A stretch of DNA of 64,000 bases, from contig CM055911.1 of assembly GCA_029582155.1 (NCBI GenBank), positions 21,014,014-21,078,013 on the forward strand, read 5' to 3'. This document shows, one piece after another, positions 1 through 11,504 of this stretch (positions are counted from its first letter, which is position 1; the number at the start of each line of letters is the position of its first letter). A program made the translations under genes and the position numbers. The notes beneath the pieces are model-generated. The model did no database searches, was not told the DNA's origin, and saw only the letters and a program-made list of their open reading frames with translations. The stretch comes from Panopea generosa. Taxonomy: Eukaryota; Mollusca; Bivalvia; Adapedonta; Hiatellidae.

Positions 1-299
1 ACATATTACCATTATTTGTTAAATCTACAATTTATATTTTGTTAAAATTTCAAATATGCCAACTTAACTATATTAATTAACTCAATATGTTCAAAACAGG
101 AAATTGTATTATTTGTTTAATCACTATTAATTATCATTTCCCCTTTGGCACATGGTTTTACACCTTGGTGAGAGGGAAGTCTTTGATGCCATATTCACAC
201 CTTCAAAGTCTAACAATAACTTTGTTGGTATATATAGAACATTAACATTAATAAAAATAAGAGAATAAGAATTAAGGACAGCTTTCTGCAAAAAATAGG

Positions 300-620
300 A
301 AAAACTTTATGTTATAACCTTGTGATTCAAAAAAATAATTTAATAGCTTAACTTTGTGATAATCATAGCTTTGTGACTACTGTGTGATTTCAGAATTAGA
401 ATATAAAAACTTTGTGAATATATCTTTAGTGAAAACGTTGTGATCCATAAATAGAACTGTGTGATTTTAAAGGCAGTGAATTTGAAATTAAGAACTTTGT
501 GAACTAAGTGAATATTCACAGTGAAATAAGGACTTCAAGAATTTAATTAATTTAACTTAGTGACCATCTAATAACTGATATTATTTTGTGTAACTTTATA
601 ACTTTCTTTGTGAATAAAAC
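300..620. repeat. Degenerate TTTGTGA-rich repeat in gene-free leader
   Basis: The first 1.18 kb of the window holds no gene that I can support. Within it, short direct repeats built around 'AACTTTGTGAA' and 'TTTGTGA' recur about ten times at irregular spacing. This looks like an eroded tandem array. The open frames here lack codon structure or recognisable domains. Confidence 0.45.
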
Positions 621-1183
621 ATAACACTGTGCATACTTTTGTAAATATCATACTGACAGTTTTAAAGATTTTATTAAAAAGCGTTAACTTTCATTTGGTA
701 TTTTGTCCATATCTACGACAACCACACATCATGGATTACTTCTGTCCCAATGTTATGGGTGGAGCGTTTTCCCGTCATAATAGAGTCATTAAAGATATAC
801 TAAAGGTACCACCCGAAATTTCAGCCCGTGTATATTGTATTGCTATTAGCCTACCTGTCTACTGTCAGCACATACATTAGCTTCTCCTGTTAACCAGACC
901 TAAGCGCCCAGGTACCGTATTTCCATAAGCATGTAATCAAACAAGTAAGTAACGTTTTCATCTTTTATTTTTACATATAAGGCCCCCATTGCCGTGTGGT
1001 ATAAGGCGGGTTCATAAACGTATACAAGCTTATGTTTTTTTACGGCAGATAAAATACATAATTGTAATATCATATGATATATTGCACCTGTTGAGCAGTG
1101 TACTATTCTTACCGTTGGCCCATTTTTTAGCGTTACATATTAGCATACCAATTAAATGATGAATGAGATAAAATATAATGACA

Positions 1184-1191
1184 CCCAGACC
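1184..1191. other. Target-site duplication, left copy (CCCAGACC)
   Basis: The octamer CCCAGACC abuts the left terminal inverted repeat and recurs at 3709-3716 right after the right one. Eight to nine bp duplications fit Mutator-like elements. A run of six C's at the right junction leaves the boundary uncertain by one base. Confidence 0.7.
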
Positions 1192-1437
1192 CGGTCTCAC
1201 TATTTAGCGTCAAGAAGCGACAAGAAGCGTCAAGAACCCTCAAGAGCTTTATTATTAATAAAAGTTACCGTCAGGAAAAAACCATGTGTATATTATACCT
1301 ATATAAACATATATCAGTTGATTTTTTTAAATTCCATTCATTAATAAAGTATTAATTGAACTTTGTTTCTCCGTTGCGGTACCGACAAGAAGATCCGCCA
1401 TTTTGTTTATGCAAAGGATAGTAACATGTTAGCGTCA
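1192..1437 (+). repeat. Left terminal inverted repeat of the MULE
   Basis: This 246 bp arm begins CGGTCTCACTATTTAGCG and matches the reverse complement of 3463-3708 almost throughout. It includes two exact AGCGTCAAGAA motifs at 1206 and 1226. The open frame crossing it, with its mirror copy in the right arm, is a by-product of the arm and not a gene. Confidence 0.92.
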
Positions 1438-1503
1438 TGAACCTGTATTGGCGTGTGACACTTATGATAAACATTGTCTACACTAACACTTGATTTTACA
1501 TTA

Positions 1504-1830
1504 AGCGTCAAGAAATCTGATAACTAGCGTCAAGAACCATCACGTTGAAGAAATAATAAACATGATGTAAAATTGTTTCAAAATTTCAAAATATGAGCGT
1601 CAAGAAATCTGATGACTAGCGTCAAGAAACATAACCTTGTAAAAAGTGTTTCAAAATATCAGCGTCAAGAAATCTGATGACTAGCGTGAAGAAGCCTAAC
1701 CTTGTAAAAATGTTTCAAAATATCAGCGTCAAGAAAACTGATTACTAGCGTCAAGAAGCATAACCTTGTAAAAATTGTTTCAAATTTTCAATATATCAGC
1801 GTCAAGAAATCTGATTACTAGCGTCAAGAA
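1504..1830 (+). repeat. Five paired AGCGTCAAGAA sites, left subterminal region
   Basis: The 11-mer AGCGTCAAGAA occurs in pairs starting at 1504/1526, 1596/1618, 1661/1683, 1724/1746 and 1798/1820. Each pair is spaced exactly 22 bp, while the distance between pairs varies from 63 to 92 bp. The 1683 copy has one mismatch (AGCGTGAAGAA). They are plausible binding sites for the transposase; that role is inferred. Confidence 0.8.
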
Positions 1831-2222
1831 GCATCACGTTGAAGAAATAATAAATTGATACGTAAACAATCAACATGAAGAAGCATTTAACTTTTTCCTA
1901 TAACTATATAAAGTACCCATTACTTACCTTCAAACTCATAATCCATATAATAATTTAATCCAGCTGTGCACTTGACATAATGATAAACTATATCCATATG
2001 ATATTTTTTAACAGAGTGAAATTTTTCATGAATAGTAAATTCGAGTTGTTTGTATGTTTGATTATATAATTCGATGTTTGGTTACTCAATAAATTGAATG
2101 CCGTCACCCAAGCAGCTCAAAGGTGCAAACAACGAAAACGGCGTGTGCCTTATTTTAATTAGCTTTCTTTACAAACAAACACAAGCCCGCTTACAAGCGC
2201 GTTTAGCGTGTAGCTTGCGGAC

Positions 2223-2765
2223 ATGTTTGAGTTAATGTCAAAGAATAAGTATAAAATGAAATTAAATTTTATCATCGCCACACAGTTGTGTATCTCAGCA
2301 TTGCTGTTAACCCCGATAATGTTGGGGCCAGTATTTTTACACTGGGACGGCTCATTTCATACATATCAACGTTTCTTTACACATTTGGCTGCCGTCCTAG
2401 AAAATCCTCTTCAAGAATCCCAGTTAGGAACAAATAATTTATGTATAGGGTCCGACGAAGAAAAGGCATTAGTAAAGGCAATAAAATTAAGTTTTCCTGG
2501 TTCGAAACTCACACTATGCACGCGACATTTAGAAGAAAATCTCAAAAGACAATTAAAAAATAAAGAAGGAATGCCGGAAATCCAATCGAAAATAATAGTT
2601 CAAGATATTTTCGGACCAGACGGTTTAACATCTTTAGAAACTTCGGTGGCCTTTTCGGAAAAAACAAATGAAATTGAAGAAAAATACAAAGAACAAGTCG
2701 GACCCTACTTAACAGAAAAACTGATACCATCTATTAAAGAATTTATTTATAATGTTCAAGATTAA
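2223..2765 (+). pseudogene. MULE transposase fragment
   Basis: This 180-residue open frame lies centrally in the TIR-bounded element. Residues about 30-55 (GPVFLHWDGSFHTYQRFF) and about 75-112 (CIGSDEEKALVKAI, then FPGSKLTLCTRHLEENL) match the pattern of the MULE transposase core, in which an aspartate-bearing 'GSD/GTD.ekaL..A' strand is followed by 'LC.rH...N'. The N-terminal catalytic strand and the zinc-binding regions of a full MULE transposase (usually well over 500 residues) are missing. The first 28 residues look like non-coding sequence read through, so the ATG at 2223 is probably not the original start. I treat it as an internally deleted remnant. Family assignment is by recalled motif, not by search. 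Confidence 0.75.
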
Positions 2766-2850
2766 TAGATCCATTGTGTATGTAGTCCATGACACCGTCG
2801 CTTCTTGACGCTAAACAGTGATATTACCTGTAGCGAAACATTTCTTGACG

Positions 2851-3462
2851 CTTCTTGACTCTTCTTGTCGCTAAATAGTGATTTTACCTGAAAGATTTCT
2901 TGACGCTAAGTTAATTTTGGCTTGTCAACAAATAAAATTCAATTTGAAAATGTCCTTATGTATTCAATAGTAATTTATTAGTAATTTATTTATTAAGTGT
3001 GGAATATGTGTATAGTTAAATGAAATGTAGATCGAGATATAGTTTGACGCTTCTTGACTCTTCTTGTCGCTAAATAGTGATTTTACCTGAAAGATTTCTT
3101 GACGCTAAGTTAATTTTGGCTTGTCAACAAATAAAATTCAATTTGAAAATGTCCTTATGTATTCAATAGTAATTTATTAGTAATTTATTTATTAAGTGTG
3201 GAATATGTGTATAGTTAAATGAAATGTAGATCGAGATATAGTTTGACGCTTCTTGACGCTTCTTGACTCTTCTTGTCGCTAAATAGTGATTTTACCTGAG
3301 AGATTTCTTGACGCTAAGTTAATTTTGGCTTGTCAACAAATAAAATTCAATTTGAAAATGTCCTTATGTATTCAATAGTAATTTATTAGTAATTTATTTA
3401 TTAAGTGTGGAATATGTGTATAGTTAAAGGAAATGTAGATCGAGATATAGTTTGACGCTTCT
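2851..3462 (-). repeat. Three ~200 bp direct repeats in the right subterminal region
   Basis: A unit beginning CTTCTTGACTCTTCTTGTCG starts at 2851, 3050 and 3260 (199 and 210 bp apart; the longer spacing includes an extra TCTTGACGCTT). Units are nearly identical, so amplification was recent. Exact TTCTTGACGCT motifs (reverse of AGCGTCAAGAA) lie at 2802, 2842, 2897, 3096, 3250, 3305, 3459 and 3664. Confidence 0.9.
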
Positions 3463-3708
3463 TGACGCTAACATGTTACTATCCTTTGCATAAACAAAAT
3501 GGCGGATCTTCTTGTCGGTACCGCAACGGAGAAACAAAGTTCAATTAATACTTTAATAATGAATGGAATTTAAAAAAATCAACTGATATATGTTTATATA
3601 GGTATAATATACACATGGTTTTTTCCTGACGGTAACTTTTATTAATAATAAAGCTCTTGAGGCTTCTTGACGCTTCTTGTCGCTTCTTGTCGCTAAATAG
3701 TGAGACCC
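3463..3708 (-). repeat. Right terminal inverted repeat of the MULE
   Basis: This 246 bp arm is the inverted partner of 1192-1437 and ends TAGTGAGACCC. It is followed by the second CCCAGACC (3709-3716). Confidence 0.92.
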
Positions 3709-3716
3709 CCCAGACC

Positions 3717-4705
3717 ATCTAAAATCTCGTGTCATTTTTATAAAGAAATGGTGGCAAAGAATCAAAGAATTATAAGGTTCAACGTTTCGAAAAACAATGA
3801 TGTGTATACGATAAACTTATATGATAGGTGTCCAAAATGTGCATACGTATTACTGCCTTAAAATATAAATTATAGAAATATGAGTGCCACATTATAGACC
3901 GTAAAATGCGGTTTTTGTGACACGTCGTAATGGTGATATATGCAGTATCAGGATTTGCTGAGACTTTGCAGTTTTATGGGTATCAAAATTACAGGTACAT
4001 TGTACTTATTGATTTGATAGTCGTAATCAAGCTTTGCAGTGTTGATCACAGTCAAAATGATCAAACGCGACAGGGACTACTTTCTGTTCCTCAAATTTCA
4101 TATTTTCATGTAGGCTTATTGAGTATTAGGACGAAAATACAAATCAAAATTATACTGCGGACAATGTAATATGTCATTTTCATAAAAATGTTGCATAAAA
4201 TAAACCAAACGCTACAATACTATCAATCAAACTTTAGTGTAACAAAAAAATCTTAGTGTAACAAAATCTTTTTTTGTTACACTACGGGTCACAACCCCAA
4301 CTAAGGGTTACTAAGCGTATGTTTGGTACATTAATTGACATTCGACTATAAAACTGGATCACATAATGTTACTATTATCTTCCAACAAAAAATATATTTG
4401 CCCCTGATATGCAATGGGGGCATATGGTGTTATCCATGGTCATCCGTCCGTCTATCTGTCTGTTCCGTTGCGTAGTGCTTCCAATATGCCGGTGACATAT
4501 CGATTTACACACAACATTTTATCTAAATGATATCAAATATAATGATATCAATCTATTACTTTTTCTATTATGTCAGGATTATGTCAAGATCATTATTACT
4601 GCATATCGAATAATTATATCATAATGACAGCGGTATCTCCAGTTCTAATTGTTAGAAAATGAATAATCATATTATTTGGGAACAGTTTAGGGAGCAAGAG
4701 GTCCA
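3717..4705. other. Gene-free stretch with a short hairpin of the later satellite motif
   Basis: No coding region is recognisable here. At 4236-4300, two copies of TTAGTGTAACAAAA are followed by the inverse TTTTTGTTACACTA, making a small hairpin from the same motif that forms the array at 5.8-8 kb. A short CCGTCCGTC-type run lies near 4445. Confidence 0.5.
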
Positions 4706-4953
4706 GGGATGGAATTCACCAACCATTCTTAAAAATATTCTTAGACTTGAACTCAAGAACGAAATTTAAAAAAACACACACTTAGAAACCGTTTTTTTTC
4801 AAGACCAAAATTTGCAATCATGTAGTGATGCCTAAATAAAGTTATAGACTCTCACAATTAATTTATTTGTCATGATAAACTAGATATCTAAGGTTGAAAT
4901 TTTCAAGCTCAAGTCTAAGAATATTCTCAAGAATGGTTGGTGAATACGATCCC
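4706..4953. mobile_element. MITE-like element with ~50 bp terminal inverted repeats
   Basis: The left end (GGGATGGAATTCACCAACCA) and the reverse complement of the right end (GGGATCGTATTCACCAACCA) match. The match continues inward through CATTCTTxAxAATATTCTTAGACTTGA for about 50 bp with a few mismatches. The element is 248 bp, AT-rich and non-coding. No clear target duplication is visible in the flanks, so the superfamily is not assigned. Confidence 0.75.
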
Positions 4954-5036
4954 AGATCACTTTCAATAAAATTAGGACAATGCATAAACAATTTCGTTTG
5001 TCACTCATAGATTGTTCTCTTTTTTTCTCAGATTTT

Positions 5037-5115
5037 TTCTTAGTGTAACAAAGTATGTTTTCGTTACACTAATGGATACTTTTAACCACAACCTTAAGTG
5101 TTACAAAATAAGTTT
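5037..5115. repeat. Second small hairpin of the TTAGTGTAACAAA motif
   Basis: CTTAGTGTAACAAAGTATG is followed by TTTTCGTTACACTAA, then by a diverged CTTAAGTGTTACAAAATAAG. The motif is the same as at 4236-4300 and as the main array. Together the two hairpins flank about 0.75 kb that contains the MITE-like element. Confidence 0.6.
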
Positions 5116-5549
5116 TTGTTGAGACATTTAGTGAAGAAATATTATTCCGAGGATAATTGCAGTTTTTGGTGAAAATTCCCGAAAGTACCATTAGTCACAA
5201 ATTTAACCGATTTTCAAATTTCTGTTTTTCACATTATGTGCTTATATGTAATAGAACATGTATTCTTTTTCTGGGCACTGAGCGGTCAATTAATTGTGAA
5301 ATCAATATTTTCAGCTTGAGTTTATATAAGCATACAACATAGAACAACAATTTGAAAGAATTACAAAGAGAACTTTAGACACAAATAGATTTCCGGTTTA
5401 TTTCACAGTTTCTTGATCCCAGTTATTCGGATAGATTTACCGTGTACCGAATTTCAGTGTATTCAAAACACCGCGTTAATCAAATGCAACAAATTGTTTT
5501 GGACACAGCATCGGATAGCAGACGGACATGGGTACATGTATCACTATAC

Positions 5550-5590
5550 ACCCACGCCCCACCCCACCCCCACCCCCACCCCCACCCCCA
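5550..5590 (+). repeat. (CCCCCA)n microsatellite
   Basis: CCCCA/CCCCCA units occupy about 40 bp. The two overlapping small frames across it come from the simple repeat and are not genes. Confidence 0.9.
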
Positions 5591-5694
5591 ATTCCAAGAA
5601 GGTGGCATACACAAAAAACAGCAAATACATTGTATACATTGTGTATTATGCCATAATATGTAGAGCTAATATTGAGAAAACGACTTCTGAAATT

Positions 5695-5795
5695 ATGTTA
5701 CATATTGCAATCATATGTAACATATTGCAACAATACGTGATATATTGCAACAATATGTAATATATTGAAACAGTAGGTAACATATCGCACCTTAG
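5695..5795 (+). repeat. ~22 bp repeat of ACATATTGCAACAATATGTA type
   Basis: Four or five imperfect copies of an ACATATTGCAAxxATATGTA unit lie directly before the 18 bp satellite. Each unit is itself partly palindromic (CATATTG...CAATATG). Confidence 0.7.
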
Positions 5796-7965
5796 TGTAA
5801 CACAATAGGTCTGTTGCTCTTAGGGTTGCAGTTATGATCCCTTGTGTAACAAGAACTGATTTTGTTGCACTTAGGGTTTTTGTTACATTAAGGGTTTTGT
5901 TACACTGAGGGTTTTTGTAACACTAAGGGTTTTTTGTAATACTAAGAGTTCTTGTTAGATTAAGGGTTCTTATTAAACTAAAGAATTATGTAACAATAAG
6001 TTTTTTTATTAAACTAAGGTTTTTTGCTACACTAAGGGTTTTTGTTACACTAAGGGTTTTTGTTACACTAAAGTGTTTTTGTTACAATAACGATTTTTGT
6101 TAAACTAAGGGTTTTGTTACACTAAGTTTTTTTGTTACACTAAGGGTTCTTGTTACACTGATGGTTTTTGTTATACTAAGGGTTTTTGTTACATTAATGG
6201 TTCTAATAACATTAAGTGTTTTGTTACACTGAGTGTTTGTGTTACAATAAGGGTTATTGTTACACTAAGGGTTTTCGTAACACTAAGGTTTTTTGTTACA
6301 TTAAGGTTTTTTGTTACACTTAGGGTTTTGTTACACCTAGGGTTTTTGTTACATTAAGGATTTTTGTTACACTTAGTGTTTTTGTTACACTAAGGGCTTT
6401 TGTTAAATTAGTGTTTTTTGTTACACTAACGATTTTTGTTACACTGAGGGTTTTTGTTACAATAAGTTTTTTTTGTTACACTAAGGGTTTTGTAACACTA
6501 GGGTTTTTTGTTACACTAAGGGGTTTTGTTACACTGATGGTTTTTGTTACACTTAGGGTTTTAGTTACATTAATGGTTCTTGTTACACTAAGGGTTTTTG
6601 TTACGTTAAGGTTTTTGTTATACTGAGGGTTTTAGTTACATTAAGCACTTTTGTTACACTTATGATTTTTGTTATAATAAAGGTATTTTGTTAGAATAAG
6701 GGTTTTGTTACACTAAGGTTTTTTGTTACACTAAGGGGTTTTGTTACACTGATTGTTTTCGTTACATCAAGGGTTTTTGTTACACTGATGGTTTTTGTTA
6801 CACTAGTTTTTTTTGTTACATTAAGGGTTTTGTTACATTAAGGGTTTGTGTTACATTCAGGGTTCTTGTTACACTAAAGGTTTTTTACTCTTAGGGTTTG
6901 GCTTCACTGATGGTTTTTGTTACACTAAGGGTTTTAGTTACACTAAGGGACTTTAAGGCTTTGTGTTACATTAAGGGTTCTTGTTACACTAAGGTTATTT
7001 TTACCCTTAGGGTTTTAGCTACACTGAAGTTTATTGTTACACTAAGGGTTTTAGTTACATTAAGTGTTCTTGTTACACTAAGGGTTTTAGTTACATTAAG
7101 GGTTCTTGTTACACACATGGTTTTTGTAACATTAAGGGTTCTTGTTACACTATGGGTTTTGTAACGCTTAGGGATTTTGTTACATTGATGGTTATTGTAA
7201 CACTAGGGGTTTAATTACATTAAGTGTTTTGTTACATTAAGGGTTTGTGTTACATTAAGTGTTCTTGTTACACTAAGGTTTTTATGCACTTAGGGTTTTT
7301 GCTACACTGATGTTTCACTTTTTCTTTTGTAACACTAAGGGATTTTGTTACATTAAGGGTTCTTGTTACACTAAGGGTTTTTGTTACATTAAGGGTTCTT
7401 GTTAAACTAAGGGATTTTGTTATATTAAGGGTTCTTGTTTCACTAAGAGTTTTGTTACATTAAGGGTTCTTGTTACACTTAGGGATTTTGTTATATTAAG
7501 GGTTCTTTTTACACTAAGGTTTTTAGTTACACTTATGGTTCTTGTTACACTAAGGGTTGTGTTACACGAAGGATTTCTGTTACACTGATGTTTATTGTTA
7601 CACTAAGGGTTTTATTACACTAAGGATTTCTGTTACACTGATGTTTATTGTTGCATTAAGGGGTTTAGTTACACTAAGGATTTCTGTTACACTGATGTTT
7701 ATTGTTACACTTAGGGTTCTAGTTACACTAACGGATTTTGTTACATAAAGAGTTCTTGTTACACTAAGGATTTTAGTTACATTAAGGGTTCTTGTTACAC
7801 TAAGGGTTTAGTTACATTAAGGGTTCTTGTTACACTAAGGGTTTTTATCACATGAAGTGTTCTTGTTACATTAAGGGATTTTATTACATGAAGGGTTCCT
7901 GTTACACTAAGGGTTTAGTTACATTAAGGGTTCTTGTTACACTAAGGTTTATGTTACACAAGACT
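5785..7965 (+). repeat. 2.2 kb satellite of an 18 bp unit (GTTACACTAAGGGTTTTT)
   Basis: Roughly 110 degenerate copies of GTTACACTAAGGGTTTTT run head to tail, varying from 16 to 20 bp by T-run length and small indels. Where length stays 18, frames read as repeated VTLRVF, which produces several spurious open frames (6411-6626, 6898-7164, 7557-7748). Irregular unit length and scattered stops argue against coding. It is not the TTAGGG telomere repeat: the shared TAAGGG lies inside a longer, different unit. Confidence 0.95.
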
Positions 7966-9708
7966 GTGACTGATCATCAAAGCTAGGCTATCAGTACTTG
8001 TGAGCACTTTGATTTGTTCTGCATACCAGTGTGGTATTTTGTATTTAGAGAGCAAACCTGTGAAATGCCTCCCTTAAAGTCATATTCATTGTTTAGCAAA
8101 AAGAATCCGAGAAATTGTAATATTCGGTTAGTTTAAGATTTATTTTTTGCAGAACATTTTTATTGTTTACATAAAAAAACATTAGTTTATTCAATACTAT
8201 TGTATTCAAGTTAAAACAACTAGGCTTTTCTAAACATTATCGTTTACTCCTATATTTCAAGTGGAACAACAAAGGATTGTGGCATAGGACAAATGAACAC
8301 GTCGTTTATTACATGCGTGTCATTTTTTTCAACAAAATAATAAAGCAAGTGCGGTAGATGATAACATGTCAAGTCTAGTAAAAATGATATTATTATAAGT
8401 ATGGTCTTACATAAATGTTATTGGACTTTCACAAAGAAAAGAAAATTTCAAATAATGCATCTCAGTATTGAATTTTATCTTGACATCTTTGTCGGGACGC
8501 TTTTCAAGCTTGGATTTATAGTTACACACGTAATTAACTGTGCTAACAAACGGAAAGATCTAATATTATTTTGTTTTGTTTTTTATTATGAAGGTCAACA
8601 ATTAGAAAGCACCCGACGTGATGCTGTGTAAAAAATGTGAGCGCTGTCGAAGAAGGTGTTTCGTTACTAACTGACACAATAGGTTTGAAATATTATGAAC
8701 GCTTAAATTAACAGTTGTATCACAACACATTTTAAGTTGACTCATATATAAAAATAAATTATTTAAAAATCAGAACGTTGCTTCTTTTGTTAATTGCCAA
8801 TAAACGTGACTGTTACAACTATCTTTTGAATATCATGATCAAGTTAATTCCTGTATAAAAATGTAGTTTAAACTTGTCATTATTATGACTTTAACATTAT
8901 TTTAGTCAGCATTTAGTTTATATAAGTCAAATCATTCATATAATGATGCAGATCAGAATGACATTCATCCCATCAGAACGACCCATCCACATAGGAAACG
9001 GATAGCAGTAACGTATATCTTTTATTGAACTAGCATATTGATTTAAATAATCGTTAAGCTTATGCGTTCGTTGTTATGTTGTATCAACAATGCATGTTTT
9101 GTGTTATTCGTTTGCATGAAAGCGTTCGTCTCTTATATTTGTAGACATTATTTCCATATTGATGTTATGAAAAAACTCATATATATTTATTTATACTAGT
9201 TTATGTATGCTTTGTTTATGGAAGAAACAAAATTACTATAAGAATCACGGCGCGTAAACATGTCCTAACCAGTGCTTGTTAAAAATAAAAATTCTATGTT
9301 TGACTTGTATTTCGCAATAATCATGTTACCTGCCATATTGAATACGTCATCAAGAAGCATTTACATATCAAGTGTCTGTCTGTTTGTTCGTTTGGTCGCG
9401 CCTACAATATGAACTGTTGTTATTTTATATTCATAAATAAGTCATTTTGGGATTGATTGCGGTATTAGGAAAACAATGACGAGTGTGTGTCGGGCGGAGG
9501 GGGGTGGACGGTGTTAATATATGTACACAATGATTATCTTCTGGAGTTGTCTGTGCGTAGTTTACTTTTCATTTGCTTTTGTTGGATCGATCCCATTTTA
9601 GTCTAATTAAGTTTAATAATAAATTAGTTAAACTAAAGAAAGGGCATCTTTGCGTTTTTCAAACACAACCCAAAAAGTATTGGTATGTCCTTATTTCACA
9701 AATATATA
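7966..9708. other. Gene-free AT-rich stretch
   Basis: No gene, SINE head or tandem structure that I can support. Open frames are short and show no domain. Confidence 0.5.
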
Positions 9709-9709
9709 G

Positions 9710-9753
<44 letters not shown>

Positions 9754-9755
9754 TG
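9709..9755 (+). repeat. (GTGC)n microsatellite
   Basis: About eleven uninterrupted GTGC units, likely polymorphic between individuals. Confidence 0.97.
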
Positions 9756-10337
9756 TTAAGATAATAACGTGTTAAAGTCAAATATATATATTGGCGCGGA
9801 TAACAATCATATTTTCTAAGAAATGAATTGAATTCAGTAATTAGTCTTTAAGATATCAAACATTCATGTTTCGGAGCGGTTCTAATGTCCAAATAGCGGA
9901 AGTAGAGAAGTAGTACCGCCACCAGCGTGAGAGGGACACCCTTCCCACACACTAGCCCGAGGTGGCCTCTCCCCAATAATTGAAGTGCTATAACGCCCAT
10001 TAAAGTATCGATTACCTACAAAATGCTTATAATAAGTTACTCAAACCGGCAATATTGACTGCGATAAAGTGATGTGTTACGCAATAGTGCATGCGATAGT
10101 ATCACGCGTATATGCAAGAGGGGATCCTGAGCAAGAGTTACTAGACCAAACTAGTACTCCGTACTCATTGTTTTTCAGTGCGTATAAATAATATAATGCG
10201 TACTACGTTCGATACAGTTTCATTGCAGACATCAATATATTTTAAAACAAGAAAATATCGGTGGAACCGATGGATGCTCCCCAAGTGAGAGTTTGACTCT
10301 GTACCAGCTACTTGGTTGAAAAATACCAAACTGCATA

Positions 10338-11496
10338 GCAGGTAATGATGCATCCTAGCAAGTCTCACAAAATTCCAACATGGGTTTGTAGAGAAATAGC
10401 GCGGGCAATAATTTGATCACAGACTCAATCAAAGGGCCATAATTCCGTGAAAAAAACATCGAACCGGAACACATAGAAAATGTACGCATCTGCACTGGGT
10501 AATGATGCATCCTAGCATGTTTCATAAAATTCCAACAATGGGTTGTAGAGAAATAGCGCGGACAATAATTTGGTCACAGACAGAATGAAAGGGCCATAAC
10601 TCTGTGAAAAATCACCGAACCGAACAGAAAGACAATATACGCATCTTCACTTGGTAATGATGCATCCTAGCAAGTTTCACAAAATTCCAACATGGGGTTG
10701 TAGAGAAATAGCGCCGACAATAATTTGGTCACAGACTCAATCAAAGGGCCATAACTCCGTGAAAAACATCAAACCGGTACACAGAGACAATATGCGCATG
10801 TGCATATGGTAATGATGCATCCTAGCATGTTTCACAAAATTCCAACATGGGGTTGTAGAGAAATAGCACGGACAATAATTTGGTCACAGACTCAATCAAA
10901 GGGCCATAACTCCGTGAAAAGCCACCGAACCGAAACACATAGACAATATGCACATCTGCACTTGGTAATGATGCATCCTAGCAAAGTTCATAAAATTCCA
11001 ACATGGGGTTGTAGAGAAATAGCGCGGACAATAACTTAGTCACAGACTCAATCAAAGGGCCATAACTCCGTGAAAAAACACCGAACCGGAACACTTAGAC
11101 AATATGCGCATTTGCACTTGGTAATGATACATCCTAGCAAGTTTCATAAAATTCCAACATGGGATTGTAGAGAAATAGCGCGGACAAGAATTTGGTCACA
11201 AATAGAATCAAAGGGCCATTACTCCGTGACAAATCATTAAACCGGAACACAAAAACAGTTTGCGCATCTGTACTTGGTAATGATGCATTCTAGCAAGTTT
11301 CATAAAATTCCAACCAGAGGTTGTAGAGAAATAGCCCGGACAAGAATTTGGTCACAGACAGAATCAAAGGGCCAAAACTCCGTGAAAAATCATCGAAACG
11401 GAACACAAAGACAATATGCGCATCTGCACTTGGTAATGATGCATCCTAGCAAGTTTCATAAAATTCCAACCAGAGGTTGAAGAGAAGCCCGGACAA
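10338..11496 (+). repeat. Eight tandem ~156 bp repeats with GGGCCATAACTCCGTG core
   Basis: Copies are marked by GGTAATGATGCATCCTAGCA at 10341, 10498, 10653, 10808, 10964, 11120, 11276 and 11432 (spacing 155-157 bp). Each contains ATTCCAACATGGGGTTGTAG, then TCAAAGGGCCATAACTCCG. Units differ by several percent, so the array is moderately old. Small frames across two units are translations of the repeat. The last unit is truncated and runs into a GGAC-rich tail. Confidence 0.95.
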
Positions 11497-11504
11497 AAAC
11501 TAGG

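Larger units (their letters stand above)
1192..3708 (+). mobile_element. Mutator-like (MULE) DNA transposon with long TIRs, probably non-autonomous
   Basis: This is a 2.5 kb element bounded by 246 bp nearly identical inverted repeats (1192-1437 and 3463-3708) and an 8 bp target duplication. It contains one recognisable coding fragment at 2223-2765, which resembles part of a MULE transposase. Many copies of AGCGTCAAGAA lie between the TIRs and the ORF: every copy left of the ORF is in forward orientation and every copy right of it is reversed. Long TIRs, subterminal repeats and an 8-9 bp duplication are typical of MULEs. The coding remnant is too short to be a complete transposase, so mobility would need an enzyme in trans. 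The high TIR identity suggests fairly recent activity. Confidence 0.85.

Noticed and set aside
1156..1344. Small ORF containing a YLASRSDKKRQEPSRALL sequence, with a twin at 3553-3765
   Set aside because: Both are translations of the two TIR arms of the MULE; the mirrored position explains the duplicate.
6411..7748. Three ORFs with VTLRVF/VTLRVL repeats
   Set aside because: They arise from the 18 bp satellite. Unit length is irregular and stops recur.
5785..7965. Telomere-like or CRISPR-like array
   Set aside because: The unit is 18 bp with no spacers and is not TTAGGG. The other arrays in the window also lack unique spacers, and the DNA is animal.
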